Assembly (NCBI GenBank): GCA_014804245.1
Contig: JAAVAE010000015.1
Location: 57,678 to 121,677 of the forward strand
DNA length: 64,000 nt
DNA from: Lachnospiraceae bacterium
GTDB lineage: Bacteria; Bacillota; Clostridia; Lachnospirales; Lachnospiraceae
Direction: 5' to 3'
The first letter of the stretch is position 1, and every line of letters begins with the position of its first letter. Both the position numbers and the translations under genes were made by a program. Below are positions 52,681 through 62,279 of the stretch, in pieces. The notes under the pieces were generated by a model that saw only the letters and a list, made by a program, of their open reading frames with translations, did no database searches and was not told the origin of the DNA.

Positions 52681-53379
52681 TTATTCAAGTGCTGATGCCT
52701 CAGCACTTGTTTCTTTTAACATACCAGCGTCCGGCGCATCCTCTTCATTTTGTTTGGTCACTGTCTCGCAGGATTTTTCGTTCTCCTGGTTCGCTGCTGC
52801 TGTCTCACTGTTTTTTTCCCAGTCCCTGTCCCTGAATTCTTCCTCAAGAATCTGCCTGATTATCCTATTATACATTTCTTTCTTCTGATTGTGGATAATC
52901 ATAATACAGGCTGCCGCACAGGCAAGCGTCATTACAATCAATGCAAATAGGAATATATCATCGCTTCCATATCCACTGCCAAGAGTAATACCGCCCGCCA
53001 GTACCAGTGCCAATACCGACAGTATGATTGCATAAAAGCTAAAATTTGTCTCGCTCACCTTTGCATAAAGAAAAAGATATTGATTTCTTCCGGTAATTTT
53101 TTCATTTAGCTGTACGCGGATTTTCTCTGCAAGTTCTTCCTCTCCGTCTTTCCATTCCAAAACGTTGCCTCTTTTCCCCTTTGTTCCCCATCTTGCTGTG
53201 TCAGAAAGTTTACTTCCGTTGTTTTTTAACTCTGCATATTTTTCAGATATGTGAGGACGCAATTTTCCAATTACAAAGGCAACTCCATTGATAAGAGTCG
53301 TAAAAAGTTCAATGATTGCTACAAATAAATTGACAAAAGATTTCAAAAAGTTTTTGACTGCCTGATATACCGCATCCAT
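52681..53379 (-). CDS. Membrane protein of unknown function
   Basis: 232 residues. Hydrophobic N-terminal stretch (VNLFVAIIELFTTLINGVAFVIG), a charged middle, then two membrane helices near residues 115-160 (FYAIILSVLALVLAGGI and IFLFALIVMTLACAAACIMI). The C-terminus is acidic, glutamine- and glutamate-rich and probably disordered. No family recognised. It lies 192 bp beyond the rplQ stop, behind a terminator. RBS AGAGG before ATG at 53379. Its last ten codons also form the terminator hairpin of the opposite gene. Confidence 0.6.
   Translation of the reverse strand: MDAVYQAVKNFLKSFVNLFVAIIELFTTLINGVAFVIGKLRPHISEKYAELKNNGSKLSDTARWGTKGKRGNVLEWKDGEEELAEKIRVQLNEKITGRNQYLFLYAKVSETNFSFYAIILSVLALVLAGGITLGSGYGSDDIFLFALIVMTLACAAACIMIIHNQKKEMYNRIIRQILEEEFRDRDWEKNSETAAANQENEKSCETVTKQNEEDAPDAGMLKETSAEASALE
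52686..52717 (+). terminator. Terminator of the peptidase gene, nested in the opposite coding sequence
   Basis: CAAGTGCTGA-TGCC-TCAGCACTTG, a perfect 10-bp stem with tetraloop, followed on the plus strand by TTTCTTTT. On the minus strand the same bases encode the last residues of the gene at 52681-53379. Confidence 0.8.
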
Positions 53380-53489
53380 ATATGTATGTTCCTCTCTTAA
53401 CGTAATTCTTTAGAATTTTGTATCTGCCCGAATCTTTCCTTTATTTTGACTATACTTATTATACTATTTATCAGCCAATTTGCAAAGAA

Positions 53490-53527
53490 TAACAAACGCC
53501 ACCACGCTTCGCGAAGTGGCTTATTGT
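53490..53527 (-). repeat. 38-bp terminator-trailing hairpin repeat, copy 3
   Basis: Minus strand ACAATAAGCCAC...TTCGCGAAGCG...TGGCGTTTGTTA. It follows the U-tract of the rplQ terminator within two bases. Stem ends are GCCA / TGGC, a compensated change from GCTG / CAGC in copy 1. Confidence 0.88.
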
Positions 53528-53528
53528 A

Positions 53529-53557
53529 ACAAAAACCCCGCATTCTCATGCGGGGTT
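53529..53557 (-). terminator. Intrinsic terminator of the spc/alpha ribosomal operon
   Basis: Perfect 10-bp stem AACCCCGCAT / ATGCGGGGTT with a four-base loop, followed on the minus strand by TTTTTGTT, 15 bases after the rplQ stop. Confidence 0.9.
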
Positions 53558-53571
53558 CCTATCTTTATTGA

Positions 53572-54108
53572 TTAAACTAACTCAAGCACTACTTCCATAG
53601 CGCCATCGCCCTTACGCTGACCGATTTTGATGATTCTTGTGTAACCACCATTACGGCTTGCATATTTAGGACCATATTCATCAAATAATTTAGCAACAAG
53701 GTCTACTTCCTTTGTGCCTTTCTTTCTTCCTGCTCTTGTTGCAGGAACTTCTGTCACAGGATATAAAACCTTGAGCATCTGATGTCTTGCATGCAGTCTG
53801 GAAGGAAGATCCTTCTTGATTTCCTTGTCCACTGTCTCAAATTTGGTGACTTTCTTTCCGTCAACTACTTCTTTTACTCTCTTTCCGTCTTTGTCCTTTA
53901 CAGGAACCTTTGCGGAAACGGTAACTGTCTCGTAATTGTCTTTTTCTTTAACAGCAAGTGCAATAAGTCCGTCAACGATCTTCTGAACTTCCTTTGCTCT
54001 CGCCTGTGTGGTAACGATTTTACCCTTATAAATAAGAGCTGTTACCTGATTTCTAAGTAATGCTTTTCTCTGGTCTGATCTTTTTCCCAGTTTTCTGTAT
54101 TTTGCCAT
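53572..54108 (-). CDS. rplQ: 50S ribosomal protein L17, enlarged form
   Basis: 178 residues, against about 115-130 in most bacteria. The N-terminal half is standard ([38 protein letters not shown]). From about residue 62 there is an insertion of some 50 residues rich in Lys, Val and Asp ([19 protein letters not shown]), before the normal end [20 protein letters not shown]. Such longer L17 proteins occur in Lachnospiraceae, supporting the taxonomy. Last gene of the operon, separated from rpoA by 171 bp. Confidence 0.96.
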   Translation of the reverse strand: MAKYRKLGKRSDQRKALLRNQVTALIYKGKIVTTQARAKEVQKIVDGLIALAVKEKDNYETVTVSAKVPVKDKDGKRVKEVVDGKKVTKFETVDKEIKKDLPSRLHARHQMLKVLYPVTEVPATRAGRKKGTKEVDLVAKLFDEYGPKYASRNGGYTRIIKIGQRKGDGAMEVVLELV

Positions 54109-54279
54109 CTTTTGGCTCCTTTCTCAATGGGTCTAAAGCCCTTCATGGTACATCCGGCCACGCTCTTTGGACTTACTTACCGAATGCAGTTACATTCCAT
54201 TTATGAGAACGCACCGCGAACTCTTTGGATTTACCGCTATGCGCATCACAACACATATAAATAATAATCAAAAACAGAA
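54109..54279 (-). other. rpoA-rplQ spacer with near-direct repeats
   Basis: Unusually long for this operon. On the minus strand GGTAAATCCAAAGAG is followed about 45 bases later by GGTAAGTAAGTCCAAAGAG. There is no promoter I would trust. It may hold an L17-specific processing or control signal; that is a guess. Confidence 0.35.
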
Positions 54280-55239
54280 TTAAACTTCATCGCTTGGATT
54301 AAGCTGTAATCCTAATTCTTTCAGTTTTGCTAAAACCTCTTCCAATGACTTGCGGCCCAAGTTGCGGACCTTCATCATGTCTTCTGAGGTCTTGTTTGTC
54401 AATTCTTCAACCGTATTGATGCCGGCTCTCTTTAAGCAGTTGTAGGAACGGACTGACAACTCTAACTCGTCAATGCTCATTTCCAGCACTTTTTCCTTTT
54501 CATCTTCTTCTTTTTCTACCATGACCTCTGCAGTCTTGGCATTTTCAGATAGGTCGATGAAAAGACCTAAATGTTCGCTGAGTACTTTTGCAGCTAAGCT
54601 GACCGCCTCATCAGGTACCAGTGTTCCGTTTGTGTAAACATCAAGCGTCAGTTTATCAAAATCTGTAATCTGTCCGACACGTGTATTTTCAACGGTTACA
54701 TTAACTCTCTCAACAGGTGTATAGATAGAATCAATTGCAATCACGCCAATTGGAAGTTCATCGCTCTTGTTCCTGTCTGCGCTTACATAACCTCTTCCCT
54801 TTGTGATTGTAAGTTCCATGTACAGCTTGGTATTCTTGCCGTTCAAAGTCGCAATCGTAAGTTCAGGATTGAGTATTTCAATATCCTGATCACACTGAAT
54901 ATCTGAAGCCTTGACTACTCCCTCTCCTTCATACTCAATGTATGCAGTTTTGGGTTCGTTTGTATCGCTGTTGTTTCTAATTGCAAGGCTCTTGATGTTC
55001 ATGATAATTTCAGTTACATCCTCCTTGACTCCTTCAATGGAACTGAACTCATGAAGCACGCCTTCAATCTTGACCTGGCTTACAGCAGCACCAGGAAGTG
55101 AAGAGAGCATAATTCTTCTAAGTGAATTACCAAGTGTGATACCGTAACCTCTTTCCAAAGGTTCTACGACAAATCTGCCATACTTTTCATCCTCAGAGAT
55201 TTCTGCTACCTCAATATTTGGTCTTTCAAAATCAAACAT
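54280..55239 (-). CDS. rpoA: RNA polymerase alpha subunit
   Basis: 319 residues. N-terminal assembly domain with [20 protein letters not shown] and [20 protein letters not shown]. An acidic linker ([10 protein letters not shown]) leads to the C-terminal domain [20 protein letters not shown] and [19 protein letters not shown], which contacts activators and UP elements. RBS AAGGAGGG. Standard place between rpsD and rplQ. Confidence 0.98.
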   Translation of the reverse strand: MFDFERPNIEVAEISEDEKYGRFVVEPLERGYGITLGNSLRRIMLSSLPGAAVSQVKIEGVLHEFSSIEGVKEDVTEIIMNIKSLAIRNNSDTNEPKTAYIEYEGEGVVKASDIQCDQDIEILNPELTIATLNGKNTKLYMELTITKGRGYVSADRNKSDELPIGVIAIDSIYTPVERVNVTVENTRVGQITDFDKLTLDVYTNGTLVPDEAVSLAAKVLSEHLGLFIDLSENAKTAEVMVEKEEDEKEKVLEMSIDELELSVRSYNCLKRAGINTVEELTNKTSEDMMKVRNLGRKSLEEVLAKLKELGLQLNPSDEV

Positions 55240-55318
55240 TGCAAATACCCTCCTTTACGAACAATATAGATACGCTTAGACAGCGCATAACGCTGCCTAA
55301 AGCATCTTTTATAAGGTT

Positions 55319-55912
55319 TTATTTAGAATATAATTCGACGATAAGCATCTCATTTACAGGAACGTCAATCATTTCTCTTGTAGGAAGGTTCTTAACAGTT
55401 CCCTTCAATGCTTCCTGGTCCACATCAATCCATTCAGGAACCAGTCTTCCTGCTGTTACTTCAAGGATATCTTTGTATCTCTGTAAGGATTTGGATTTTT
55501 CTCTGATCTCAATAACATCCCCTGCTTTGATTAAGTAAGAAGGAATATTAACCTGCTTTCCATTTACCAGTACATGCTTATGACCAACTACCTGTCTGGC
55601 TTCTCTTCTGGTTCTTGCAAATCCCATTCTGAACACTACACTGTCAAGTCTGCGTTCAAGCATGATCATAAGATTTTCACCAGTCATGCCTTTCATTCTG
55701 TCAGCCTTTTCGTAGTAGTTTCTGAAAGGTTTCTCAAGCACGCCGTAGATGAATTTTGCTTTCTGCTTCTCGCGGAGCTGAAGACCATATTCACTTACTT
55801 TCTTGCCTGCTCTTGCATTTGTTCTGTTAGATTTCTTGTCATATCCTAAAAATACAGGATCAAGACCAAGTGATCTACATCTCTTTAATACCGGAACTCT
55901 GTTTACTGCCAT
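55319..55912 (-). CDS. rpsD: 30S ribosomal protein S4
   Basis: 197 residues from ATG at 55912 (AGGAGG upstream; the frame from 55963 lacks an RBS). Starts [20 protein letters not shown]. The usual Zn-finger cysteines of many S4 proteins are absent, so this is the zinc-free form. S4 domain: [38 protein letters not shown]. Nucleates 16S rRNA folding and can repress alpha-operon translation in other bacteria. Confidence 0.97.
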   Translation of the reverse strand: MAVNRVPVLKRCRSLGLDPVFLGYDKKSNRTNARAGKKVSEYGLQLREKQKAKFIYGVLEKPFRNYYEKADRMKGMTGENLMIMLERRLDSVVFRMGFARTRREARQVVGHKHVLVNGKQVNIPSYLIKAGDVIEIREKSKSLQRYKDILEVTAGRLVPEWIDVDQEALKGTVKNLPTREMIDVPVNEMLIVELYSK

Positions 55913-55984
55913 TTTTATTTTCCTCCTGTTATTGTTTACAGCGCTATGAGCGCCTTCTTCCAACTATTTTTATTGACTATGATA

Positions 55985-56383
55985 CTATACGCGGCGACGC
56001 TTAGGCGGACGACATCCATTATGAGGAACAGGTGTCACGTCTCTGATACTTGTTACTTCCAGTCCGCATGCAGAAAGTGCACGGATTGCTGCTTCACGTC
56101 CTGAACCAGGACCCTTTACCATAACGTCGACTGTCTTTAAACCATGAATCAGAGCAGCTTTAGTAGCTGTTTCAGCTGCCATCTGCGCTGCATATGGAGT
56201 AGATTTCCTTGAACCTCTAAAGCCAAGACCACCGGCACTTGCCCAGCTAAGAGCATTACCTTCGTTGTCTGTCAATGTAACAATTGTATTGTTAAAAGAA
56301 GACTGGATATGTGCCTGTCCATGTTCAACGTTTTTCTTGACACGTTTTTTTGTCACTTTTTTCGTAACTTTTTTTGCTGCCAT
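55985..56383 (-). CDS. rpsK: 30S ribosomal protein S11
   Basis: 132 residues, normal length. Basic N-terminus ([15 protein letters not shown]), then [47 protein letters not shown] and the conserved end [18 protein letters not shown]. Platform protein near the mRNA exit. Between rpsM and rpsD. Confidence 0.98.
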   Translation of the reverse strand: MAAKKVTKKVTKKRVKKNVEHGQAHIQSSFNNTIVTLTDNEGNALSWASAGGLGFRGSRKSTPYAAQMAAETATKAALIHGLKTVDVMVKGPGSGREAAIRALSACGLEVTSIRDVTPVPHNGCRPPKRRRV

Positions 56384-56476
56384 TTAAACTAACCTACTTT
56401 CTTTAAAATCATTGTGAATTGTTTCAAAACTACCTGTTTGTGACATCCGCACAAACTGAACCTCTCGCTGCTTAAA

Positions 56477-56845
56477 TTATTTCTTCTTATTAGCAACTGT
56501 TCTCTTAGGTCCTTTTCTTGTTCTTGCGTTTGTCTTTGTCTTCTGTCCACGTACAGGAAGACCTTTCCTGTGACGGATACCTCTGTAGCATCCAATTTCC
56601 TGAAGTCTCTTGATGTTCATGGCAACTTCTCTTCTCAAGTCACCTTCAACCATGTAACCAGCGTCAATCACTTCACTGATTCTCTTAACTTCATCATCCG
56701 TCAGCTCTCTGACACGAGTATCAGGATTAACCTTTGCCTGTTCCAGAATCTTGTTAGAACTTGCTCTTCCGATTCCATAAACATAAGTCAAACCAATTTC
56801 TACACGTTTTTCTCTGGGTAAGTCAACACCTGCAATACGAGCCAT
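56477..56845 (-). CDS. rpsM: 30S ribosomal protein S13
   Basis: 122 residues, normal length. Starts [20 protein letters not shown], contains [15 protein letters not shown] and the tail [18 protein letters not shown] that contacts P-site tRNA. RBS GGAGGAAAT. Preceded by a 263-bp spacer with several hairpins. Confidence 0.98.
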   Translation of the reverse strand: MARIAGVDLPREKRVEIGLTYVYGIGRASSNKILEQAKVNPDTRVRELTDDEVKRISEVIDAGYMVEGDLRREVAMNIKRLQEIGCYRGIRHRKGLPVRGQKTKTNARTRKGPKRTVANKKK

Positions 56846-57108
56846 TTACATTTCCTCCATTTTCTTTTGCGCATTTACCATGCGCTGATACTAATTGATT
56901 GGGGCAATTTTAACCCAATCGGATTTCACCGATCTTACGCGAATACATTGCCTGCAGACTTTCTGCACGCAAAACTCATCACGAACCAAGAAGTAATCAC
57001 TAAGGCTCCTTTGTACAATTATATAAATCAGTACAGCTTCGTTTCATGCTGCACTGCAGCCGCTTCATAATAATTGGACAAGAACCCTCCTGTTTTTAAA
57101 ACAGCGGA
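56846..57108 (-). promoter_or_regulatory. Structured spacer before rpsM, possible alpha-operon leader
   Basis: Three good hairpins lie in series: TGCAGA/TCTGCA (56953-56967), GATTGGG/CCCAATC (56897-56920) and GCGCAT/ATGCGC (56869-56885), the last only ten bases upstream of the rpsM RBS. A -10-like TATAAT with a weak -35 lies farther upstream on the minus strand. Likely an internal promoter plus ribosomal-protein leader, perhaps bound by S4 or S13; the ligand is inference. Confidence 0.5.
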
Positions 57109-57222
57109 TTATCCTTGTCTCTGTTTGTGCTTCGGATTCTCACAGATTACTCTGATACGTCCTTTTCTCTTGATGATTTTGCACTTTTCGCAAATCGGTT
57201 TTACTGATGATCTAACCTTCAT
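57109..57222 (-). CDS. rpmJ: 50S ribosomal protein L36
   Basis: 37 residues. Starts [14 protein letters not shown] with the zinc ligands Cys-x2-Cys, then CENPKH supplying Cys and His, and ends KHKQRQG. This is the zinc-binding (C+) form. RBS AAAGGAGGG. Standard position between infA and rpsM. Confidence 0.97.
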   Translation of the reverse strand: MKVRSSVKPICEKCKIIKRKGRIRVICENPKHKQRQG

Positions 57223-57291
57223 GTTAAACCCTCCTTTCAAAAAAGACCGTTTTACATTATAGCATGATATATTTCCAAATGCAAGCACTTT

Positions 57292-57510
57292 CTACTTATC
57301 TCTCCAAATAATACGTCCTTTGCTAAGATCATAGGGGGATAATTCCAAAGTAACTTTATCTCCGGGAAGAATACGGATAAAATTCTGTCTTAACTTTCCG
57401 CTAATATGGGCCAATACCCGGTGTCCATTTTCAAGTTCTACCTGAAACATGGTGTTGGGGAGCTTCTCCACTACAGTTCCTTCAATCTCAATTACATCAG
57501 CTTTTGACAT
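57292..57510 (-). CDS. infA: Translation initiation factor IF-1
   Basis: 72 residues, full length, single OB fold: [60 protein letters not shown]. Binds the A site of the 30S subunit during initiation. RBS AAGGAGG. Between the KOW-protein gene and rpmJ. Confidence 0.98.
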   Translation of the reverse strand: MSKADVIEIEGTVVEKLPNTMFQVELENGHRVLAHISGKLRQNFIRILPGDKVTLELSPYDLSKGRIIWRDK

Positions 57511-57540
57511 GCGTTACCTCCTTAACATGCAGGCATCTTA

Positions 57541-57810
57541 CTATTTTTGATACCCTTCCTTCATTCTTACTTTAATAGCATACTTGATTTCTTCATTATA
57601 TATGATATTCTGATTTTTTATTTTTTCCAGCAAAACCTCATCAAGGCCTGTCTTTACCAGCTGCAGATGTTTTTTCCGCTTCTTCTTGGGATGATCCAGT
57701 TTTCTGATATCCCCGTCCACCAGATAGGCAAAATCCCTATCCTCACGAATAATGATATACATCTGCCCTTTATCGTGTCCTGCCTTGGATATGGCAAACA
57801 TTCCTGTCAT
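57541..57810 (-). CDS. KOW-domain RNA-binding protein (L14e-like)
   Basis: 89 residues from ATG at 57810, preceded by TGGAGGAAAGT; a longer frame into the map gene is not supported. Contains a KOW/SH3-like stretch GMFAISKAGHDKGQMYIII followed by a basic segment (LDHPKKKRKKHLQLV) and a C-terminal helix. Small L14e-like KOW proteins at exactly this place, between map and infA, are common in Clostridia. They are presumed to bind rRNA or ribosomes; the precise role is unknown. Confidence 0.88.
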   Translation of the reverse strand: MTGMFAISKAGHDKGQMYIIIREDRDFAYLVDGDIRKLDHPKKKRKKHLQLVKTGLDEVLLEKIKNQNIIYNEEIKYAIKVRMKEGYQK

Positions 57811-57835
57811 ACTTTCCTCCATTTTGCAGCAGACT

Positions 57836-58600
57836 TTAGGCTCCTTCCGGCAAAAGCGTAAGGATCTCCGGCTCTCCATCCGTGATGAGCACCGTATTTT
57901 CATAATGTGCCGAAAGGGATCCATCCTCCGTTACAACTGTCCAGTCATCATCCAGCCATTCCACGTAACAACTGCCCATATTGATCATCGGCTCTATCGC
58001 CAGCGTCATACCGGCACGAAGCTTAATCCCTCTGCGCCACTGTCTGAAGTTAGGTATCTGGGGTTCTTCATGAAGACTTGTGCCGATTCCATGTCCCACC
58101 AGATCCCTTACGATTCCATAACCGAACCTACTGCAATACGCGTCAATGGCATTTGATATATCGTGCAGGTGACAGCCTGCTCTGGCATATTTGATTCCTT
58201 CAAAAAAGCTCTGTCTGGTAACCTCAATCAGTTTTGCCGCCTGTGCACTCACCTTTCCCACCGGATAGGTACGTGCGGCATCAGAATGATACCCTTTATA
58301 AATAAGCCCCGCATCCAGGCTGACGATGTCGCCTTCCATAAGGATTCTCTCTTTGGATGGAATGCCATGAACCACTTCGTCATTCACAGAAACACATATG
58401 GATGCCGGATAGCCATTATAGTTCAGGAAATTAGGTACGCATCCATAGCTGCGGATCAGTTTTTCCCCTAAAGCGTCAATTTCCCAAGTGGATATTCCCG
58501 GTTTTATTGCTTCTCCAAGTTCTGCGTGGACCTTAGCAAGAATTCTGCAGGATTCACGCATAAGCTCAATTTCTCTTTCCGATTTAATCGTTACAGCCAT
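57836..58600 (-). CDS. map: Methionine aminopeptidase, type I
   Basis: 254 residues. Metal ligands are recognisable in VSLDAGLIYKGYHSDAART (two Asp), VGHGIGTSLHEEPQIPN (His), LAIEPMINMG (Glu) and VVTEDGSLSAHYENTV (Glu). No N-terminal zinc-finger extension. Removes the initiator methionine from new proteins. RBS AAGGCAAGG. Follows adk by 16 bp as in most Firmicutes. Confidence 0.97.
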   Translation of the reverse strand: MAVTIKSEREIELMRESCRILAKVHAELGEAIKPGISTWEIDALGEKLIRSYGCVPNFLNYNGYPASICVSVNDEVVHGIPSKERILMEGDIVSLDAGLIYKGYHSDAARTYPVGKVSAQAAKLIEVTRQSFFEGIKYARAGCHLHDISNAIDAYCSRFGYGIVRDLVGHGIGTSLHEEPQIPNFRQWRRGIKLRAGMTLAIEPMINMGSCYVEWLDDDWTVVTEDGSLSAHYENTVLITDGEPEILTLLPEGA

Positions 58601-58616
58601 TTGAGATCCTTGCCTT

Positions 58617-59258
58617 TCAACCTAAAATAGACTCGATTGCTGAAAATACATCTTTCATGTCTACCGTTCCGTCTACCGTCTTTAAAATGCCCTTGGCACT
58701 GTAAAATTCAATCAATGGCTGGGTCTGCTTGTGATATACATCCAGGCGGTTTCCAACTGTTTCCGGCTTATCATCATCACGAAGAACCAGTTCCTTTCCG
58801 CAAGTATCACAGATACCCTCTTTTTTCGGCGGAATATGTTCTATATGATAAGTAGCGCCGCAGCTTAAGCAGGCACGTCTGCCGCCCATTCTTTTGATAA
58901 TGTTTTCATCCGGCACATCTACATTGATTGCATAATCAATCTTATCATTTATCTCAGATAACGCCTTGTCAAGAACCTGCGCCTGAGGAATCGTTCTTGG
59001 AAATCCGTCCAGCACATATCCATTCTTGCAGTCATCCTGTGCGACTCTGTCAAGAAGAATCTTCACAGTCAACTCATCAGGTACTAAAAGTCCCTGATCC
59101 ATGTACTTTTTTGCCTCCATTCCAAGTTCAGTACCGTTTTTGATATTGGCTCTGAAAATATCGCCTGTGGAAATATGAGGAACATTATATTTATCTGCAA
59201 TCATTTTTGCCTGTGTGCCTTTGCCCGCACCAGGCGCACCTAACATAATTATTTTCAT
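58617..59258 (-). CDS. adk: Adenylate kinase with zinc-binding LID
   Basis: 213 residues from ATG at 59258, since the product then begins MKIIMLGAPGAGKGTQAKMI (P-loop). Other motifs: HISTGDIFRANIKNG, YVLDGFPRTIPQAQ, RMGGRRACLSCGATYH. Four LID cysteines (CLSC and CDTC) indicate structural zinc, typical for Gram-positives. Interconverts AMP, ADP and ATP. A strong hairpin separates it from secY. Confidence 0.97.
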   Translation of the reverse strand: MKIIMLGAPGAGKGTQAKMIADKYNVPHISTGDIFRANIKNGTELGMEAKKYMDQGLLVPDELTVKILLDRVAQDDCKNGYVLDGFPRTIPQAQVLDKALSEINDKIDYAINVDVPDENIIKRMGGRRACLSCGATYHIEHIPPKKEGICDTCGKELVLRDDDKPETVGNRLDVYHKQTQPLIEFYSAKGILKTVDGTVDMKDVFSAIESILG

Positions 59259-59300
59259 TATTATACGATACCTTTCATAATTTTCTCTCATGCTAATATA

Positions 59301-59350
59301 GAGGCAAAAGAAAAGCTGCGCTTTACGCGCCCAGACTTTTCTTTAACCTC
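59301..59350 (-). other. Strong hairpin in the secY-adk spacer
   Basis: Minus strand: GAGG, AAGAAAAG and GCGC pair in order with GCGC, CTTTTCTT and CCTC across about 50 bases. It lacks a clear T-run, so it looks like an RNA-processing or partial-attenuation site rather than a full terminator. Confidence 0.55.
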
Positions 59351-59376
59351 TAATTTATTTAATACCAAATGACTCT

Positions 59377-60690
59377 CTAGTCATTTAAGAAACCTTTGTA
59401 ATTACGTACCAGCATCTGTGATTCAATCTGCTTGATTGTCTCAAGAACCACGCTGACGATAATGATCAGACTGGTTCCGCCGAAAGAAACCGATGCGCCG
59501 AATATACCGTTAAACAAAAACGGAACAACGCACACAATCGTAAGACCTACTGCACCTATGAAGATAATGTAATTCAAAATTTTCGTCAAATATTCACTGG
59601 TAGGCTTGCCCGGTCTGATTCCCGGAATAAATCCACCCTGCTTTTTCATGTTCTCTGCTATCTCTATTGGATTGAACGTAATAGAGGTATAAAAATAAGC
59701 AAAGAAGATAACCAGGGCAACATATACAACCAGCCCGATAGAGTAAACAGGTTCTGAAGGATTACACCAGTTTCCGGAGTTCAATCCCCGCAGGATCTGC
59801 CCCCATACGCCGCCTCCATTGTAATTGAAAAAGCTGCTTACAATAATTGGCAGCTGCATCAGAGATGATGCAAAAATAATAGGAATAACACCGGCAGTGT
59901 TAATTTTTAAAGGAATGGAAGAGGTCTGACCTCCCACCATCTTTCTTCCCTGGACTTTTTTAGCATACTGAACAGGGATTTTGCGGACGCCGTCATTTAA
60001 GATAATGACCATGACGATCATAGCAAGAATAATAGCTAAAATAATAATTGCCGCTACCGCTCCCACTGCAATTGCCTTGCCGAATACAAACTGTTCAAAC
60101 AGTTGATCGATGTCCTGGGGAATTCTGGAAATGATATTAATAATAAGCACGATAGAGATACCATTTCCTACGCCCTTTTCCGTAATCCTCTCGCCTACCC
60201 ACATAAGGAATGCACTGCCGGCGGTAAGCGCCGTAATGACAGTGATTACGCTGAGCACATTCTTATCTTTGAGCATGTTTCCATTCCAAAATGCAATTGC
60301 CATTGCAGAAGCTTCGATCAGTGCAAGTGCCACTGTCACATAACGGGTAATGGAAGCAATCTTCTTTCTCCCGTCTTCGCCTTCCTTCTGCATTTCTTCC
60401 AATTTCGGAATTGCAATCGTGAGCAGCTGCATAATAATGGATGATGTGATATACGGCGTAATGTTCAAAGCCAAAATGGACATTTTTTCAAATGATCCAC
60501 CTGTGAATGCATTAAAAAAGCTGAAATTCTCTCCCATGTTCCTATTGAACCAGTCTGAGAACTCGTCTACCCTTACACCCGGCACGGGCAGCTGTGATCC
60601 AAGACGAATCACAACCAGCATGCCTAATGTAAATAATAGCTTATTTCTAATCTCTTTGATTTTTAAAGCGTTTTTTAAGGTTGTAAACAT
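59377..60690 (-). CDS. secY: Protein translocase subunit SecY
   Basis: 437 residues, ten membrane helices. Starts with IRNKLLFTLGMLVVIRLGSQ and continues with MSILALNITPYITSSIIMQLL, IPVQYAKKVQGRKMVGGQ, and the cytoplasmic loop GGFIPGIRPGKPTSEYL. Central pore of the Sec export channel. Begins one base beyond the rplO stop (coupled), with RBS GAGGTGAT. Confidence 0.98.
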   Translation of the reverse strand: MFTTLKNALKIKEIRNKLLFTLGMLVVIRLGSQLPVPGVRVDEFSDWFNRNMGENFSFFNAFTGGSFEKMSILALNITPYITSSIIMQLLTIAIPKLEEMQKEGEDGRKKIASITRYVTVALALIEASAMAIAFWNGNMLKDKNVLSVITVITALTAGSAFLMWVGERITEKGVGNGISIVLIINIISRIPQDIDQLFEQFVFGKAIAVGAVAAIIILAIILAMIVMVIILNDGVRKIPVQYAKKVQGRKMVGGQTSSIPLKINTAGVIPIIFASSLMQLPIIVSSFFNYNGGGVWGQILRGLNSGNWCNPSEPVYSIGLVVYVALVIFFAYFYTSITFNPIEIAENMKKQGGFIPGIRPGKPTSEYLTKILNYIIFIGAVGLTIVCVVPFLFNGIFGASVSFGGTSLIIIVSVVLETIKQIESQMLVRNYKGFLND

Positions 60691-60691
60691 A

Positions 60692-61141
60692 TTACATCAC
60701 CTCTGCAGTTCCACCAGCAGCTTCAATTTTTTCTTTTGCGGATGCACTGAAAGCATTTGCCTTTACTGTAAGCTTCTTGGTAATTTCTCCATTTCCGAGG
60801 ATCTTAACGCCATCCTTAGGATTTTTAACGATGCCGCTCTCCATCAATGCTTCTACGTCTACTACAGCGCCGTCATCAAATCTGTCATTCAAAACAGCTA
60901 AATTGATACCAACGATTTCCTTTGAGCTTGGGCAGGTAAAGCCTCTCTTAGGAATTCTTCTGTATAAAGGCATCTGACCACCTTCAAAGCCCGGTCTGGG
61001 TGCTCCTGAACGAGCCTTCTGACCCTTGTGTCCTTTACCGGCTGTCTTGCCATTTCCTGAACCGTGTCCACGACCTCTTCTAAAATTATCACTATGCTTA
61101 GAACCTTCAGCAGGTCTTAAATTTGATAATTCAATACTCAA
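60692..61141 (-). CDS. rplO: 50S ribosomal protein L15
   Basis: 149 residues assuming TTG at 61141, eight bases after AAGGAGG, giving [18 protein letters not shown]; an upstream in-frame GTG at 61150 would overlap the RBS. Gly/Arg-rich N-terminus ([20 protein letters not shown]) and [19 protein letters not shown]. Late-assembling 23S rRNA-binding protein. Confidence 0.95.
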   Translation of the reverse strand: MSIELSNLRPAEGSKHSDNFRRGRGHGSGNGKTAGKGHKGQKARSGAPRPGFEGGQMPLYRRIPKRGFTCPSSKEIVGINLAVLNDRFDDGAVVDVEALMESGIVKNPKDGVKILGNGEITKKLTVKANAFSASAKEKIEAAGGTAEVM

Positions 61142-61163
61142 TGCTGACACCTCCTTATCTTCA

Positions 61164-61352
61164 TTAAACTTCTTCTACTTTAACTAAATGCCTGATCTGC
61201 TGAATCTGACCTCTTGTAGCTGCATTATCGGGCAGTACAATTGACTTATTCAGCTTTCTAAGTCCCATAGAATTAACGGTAGCTTTATGCTTGGGAACTG
61301 CTCCGATAGGAGACTTTACTAAAGTGATCTTCAACATTTTCTGCTCTGCCAT
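61164..61352 (-). CDS. rpmD: 50S ribosomal protein L30
   Basis: 62 residues, normal length: [62 protein letters not shown]. Between rpsE and rplO. Confidence 0.97.
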   Translation of the reverse strand: MAEQKMLKITLVKSPIGAVPKHKATVNSMGLRKLNKSIVLPDNAATRGQIQQIRHLVKVEEV

Positions 61353-61366
61353 CTTATCGTTCCCTC

Positions 61367-61876
61367 CTATGCCATAACTTCTTCTACAGATTTTCCACGC
61401 TTCTTAGCTATTTCCTCAGGTGTCTTAAGCGCATTTAAACCTGCTATCGTTGCAAGTACAACGTTCTGCTTATTGTTGGATCCTAATGATTTTGTACGGA
61501 TATTTTTGATACCTGCAAGTTCACAGACAACACGGGCAGGACCACCAGCGATGATACCTGTACCTTCGGGAGCCTTCTTTAAAAGAACGGAAGCGGAACC
61601 GAATTTTCCTGTAAAATCATGTGTAATACTCTTATTATCATCAATTGCCACAGAAACCATGTTCTTGATAGCATCCTCTTTACCTTTGCGGATTGCCTCG
61701 GGAATTTCTGTTGCCTTACCAAGACCAGCGCCCACATGACCATTCATGTCTCCAACTACTACCAGGGCTGTAAAACGCATGTTACGACCGCCCTTAACAA
61801 CCTTGGTTACTCGCTTGATGGAAACTACTTTTTCTGTTAACTCCATGCCGCTGACATCGATAATTGTATGTCTCAT
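61367..61876 (-). CDS. rpsE: 30S ribosomal protein S5
   Basis: 169 residues: [65 protein letters not shown]-like region as [14 protein letters not shown]. Contributes to the mRNA entry site and decoding fidelity. RBS GGGAGAAA. Confidence 0.98.
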   Translation of the reverse strand: MRHTIIDVSGMELTEKVVSIKRVTKVVKGGRNMRFTALVVVGDMNGHVGAGLGKATEIPEAIRKGKEDAIKNMVSVAIDDNKSITHDFTGKFGSASVLLKKAPEGTGIIAGGPARVVCELAGIKNIRTKSLGSNNKQNVVLATIAGLNALKTPEEIAKKRGKSVEEVMA

Positions 61877-61893
61877 GTTAAGTTTCTCCCTTC

Positions 61894-62262
61894 CTAGAAT
61901 TTAAGACCAGCTTCTCTGGCTGCATCAGCTAATGCTGCAATCTTACCCTGGTATATAAAGCCGCCTCTATCAAAGACTACGGTATCAATACCTTTTTCAA
62001 TTGCTCTCTTGGCAATAACTGTTCCCAAATATGCTGCTGCATCAACGTTATTGGTTTTTTCCAGCTGTGCTTTTACATCTTTTTCAACAGTAGAAGCTGC
62101 AACTAAAGTATTTCCAACTGTATCGTCAATAATTTGAGCATACATATGATTATTGCTTCTGAATACTGCAAGACGAGGTCTTTCAGCTGTACCGCTAAAA
62201 CGGTTACGTATTTTCATGTGCTTTTTAACACGAACTTTTTGTCTTGACTCTTTACTAACCAT
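61894..62262 (-). CDS. rplR: 50S ribosomal protein L18
   Basis: 122 residues: basic start [20 protein letters not shown], then [20 protein letters not shown] and [20 protein letters not shown]. Binds 5S rRNA. RBS AAGGAGAG. Confidence 0.98.
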   Translation of the reverse strand: MVSKESRQKVRVKKHMKIRNRFSGTAERPRLAVFRSNNHMYAQIIDDTVGNTLVAASTVEKDVKAQLEKTNNVDAAAYLGTVIAKRAIEKGIDTVVFDRGGFIYQGKIAALADAAREAGLKF

Positions 62263-62279
62263 CTTTACACTCTCCTTAT

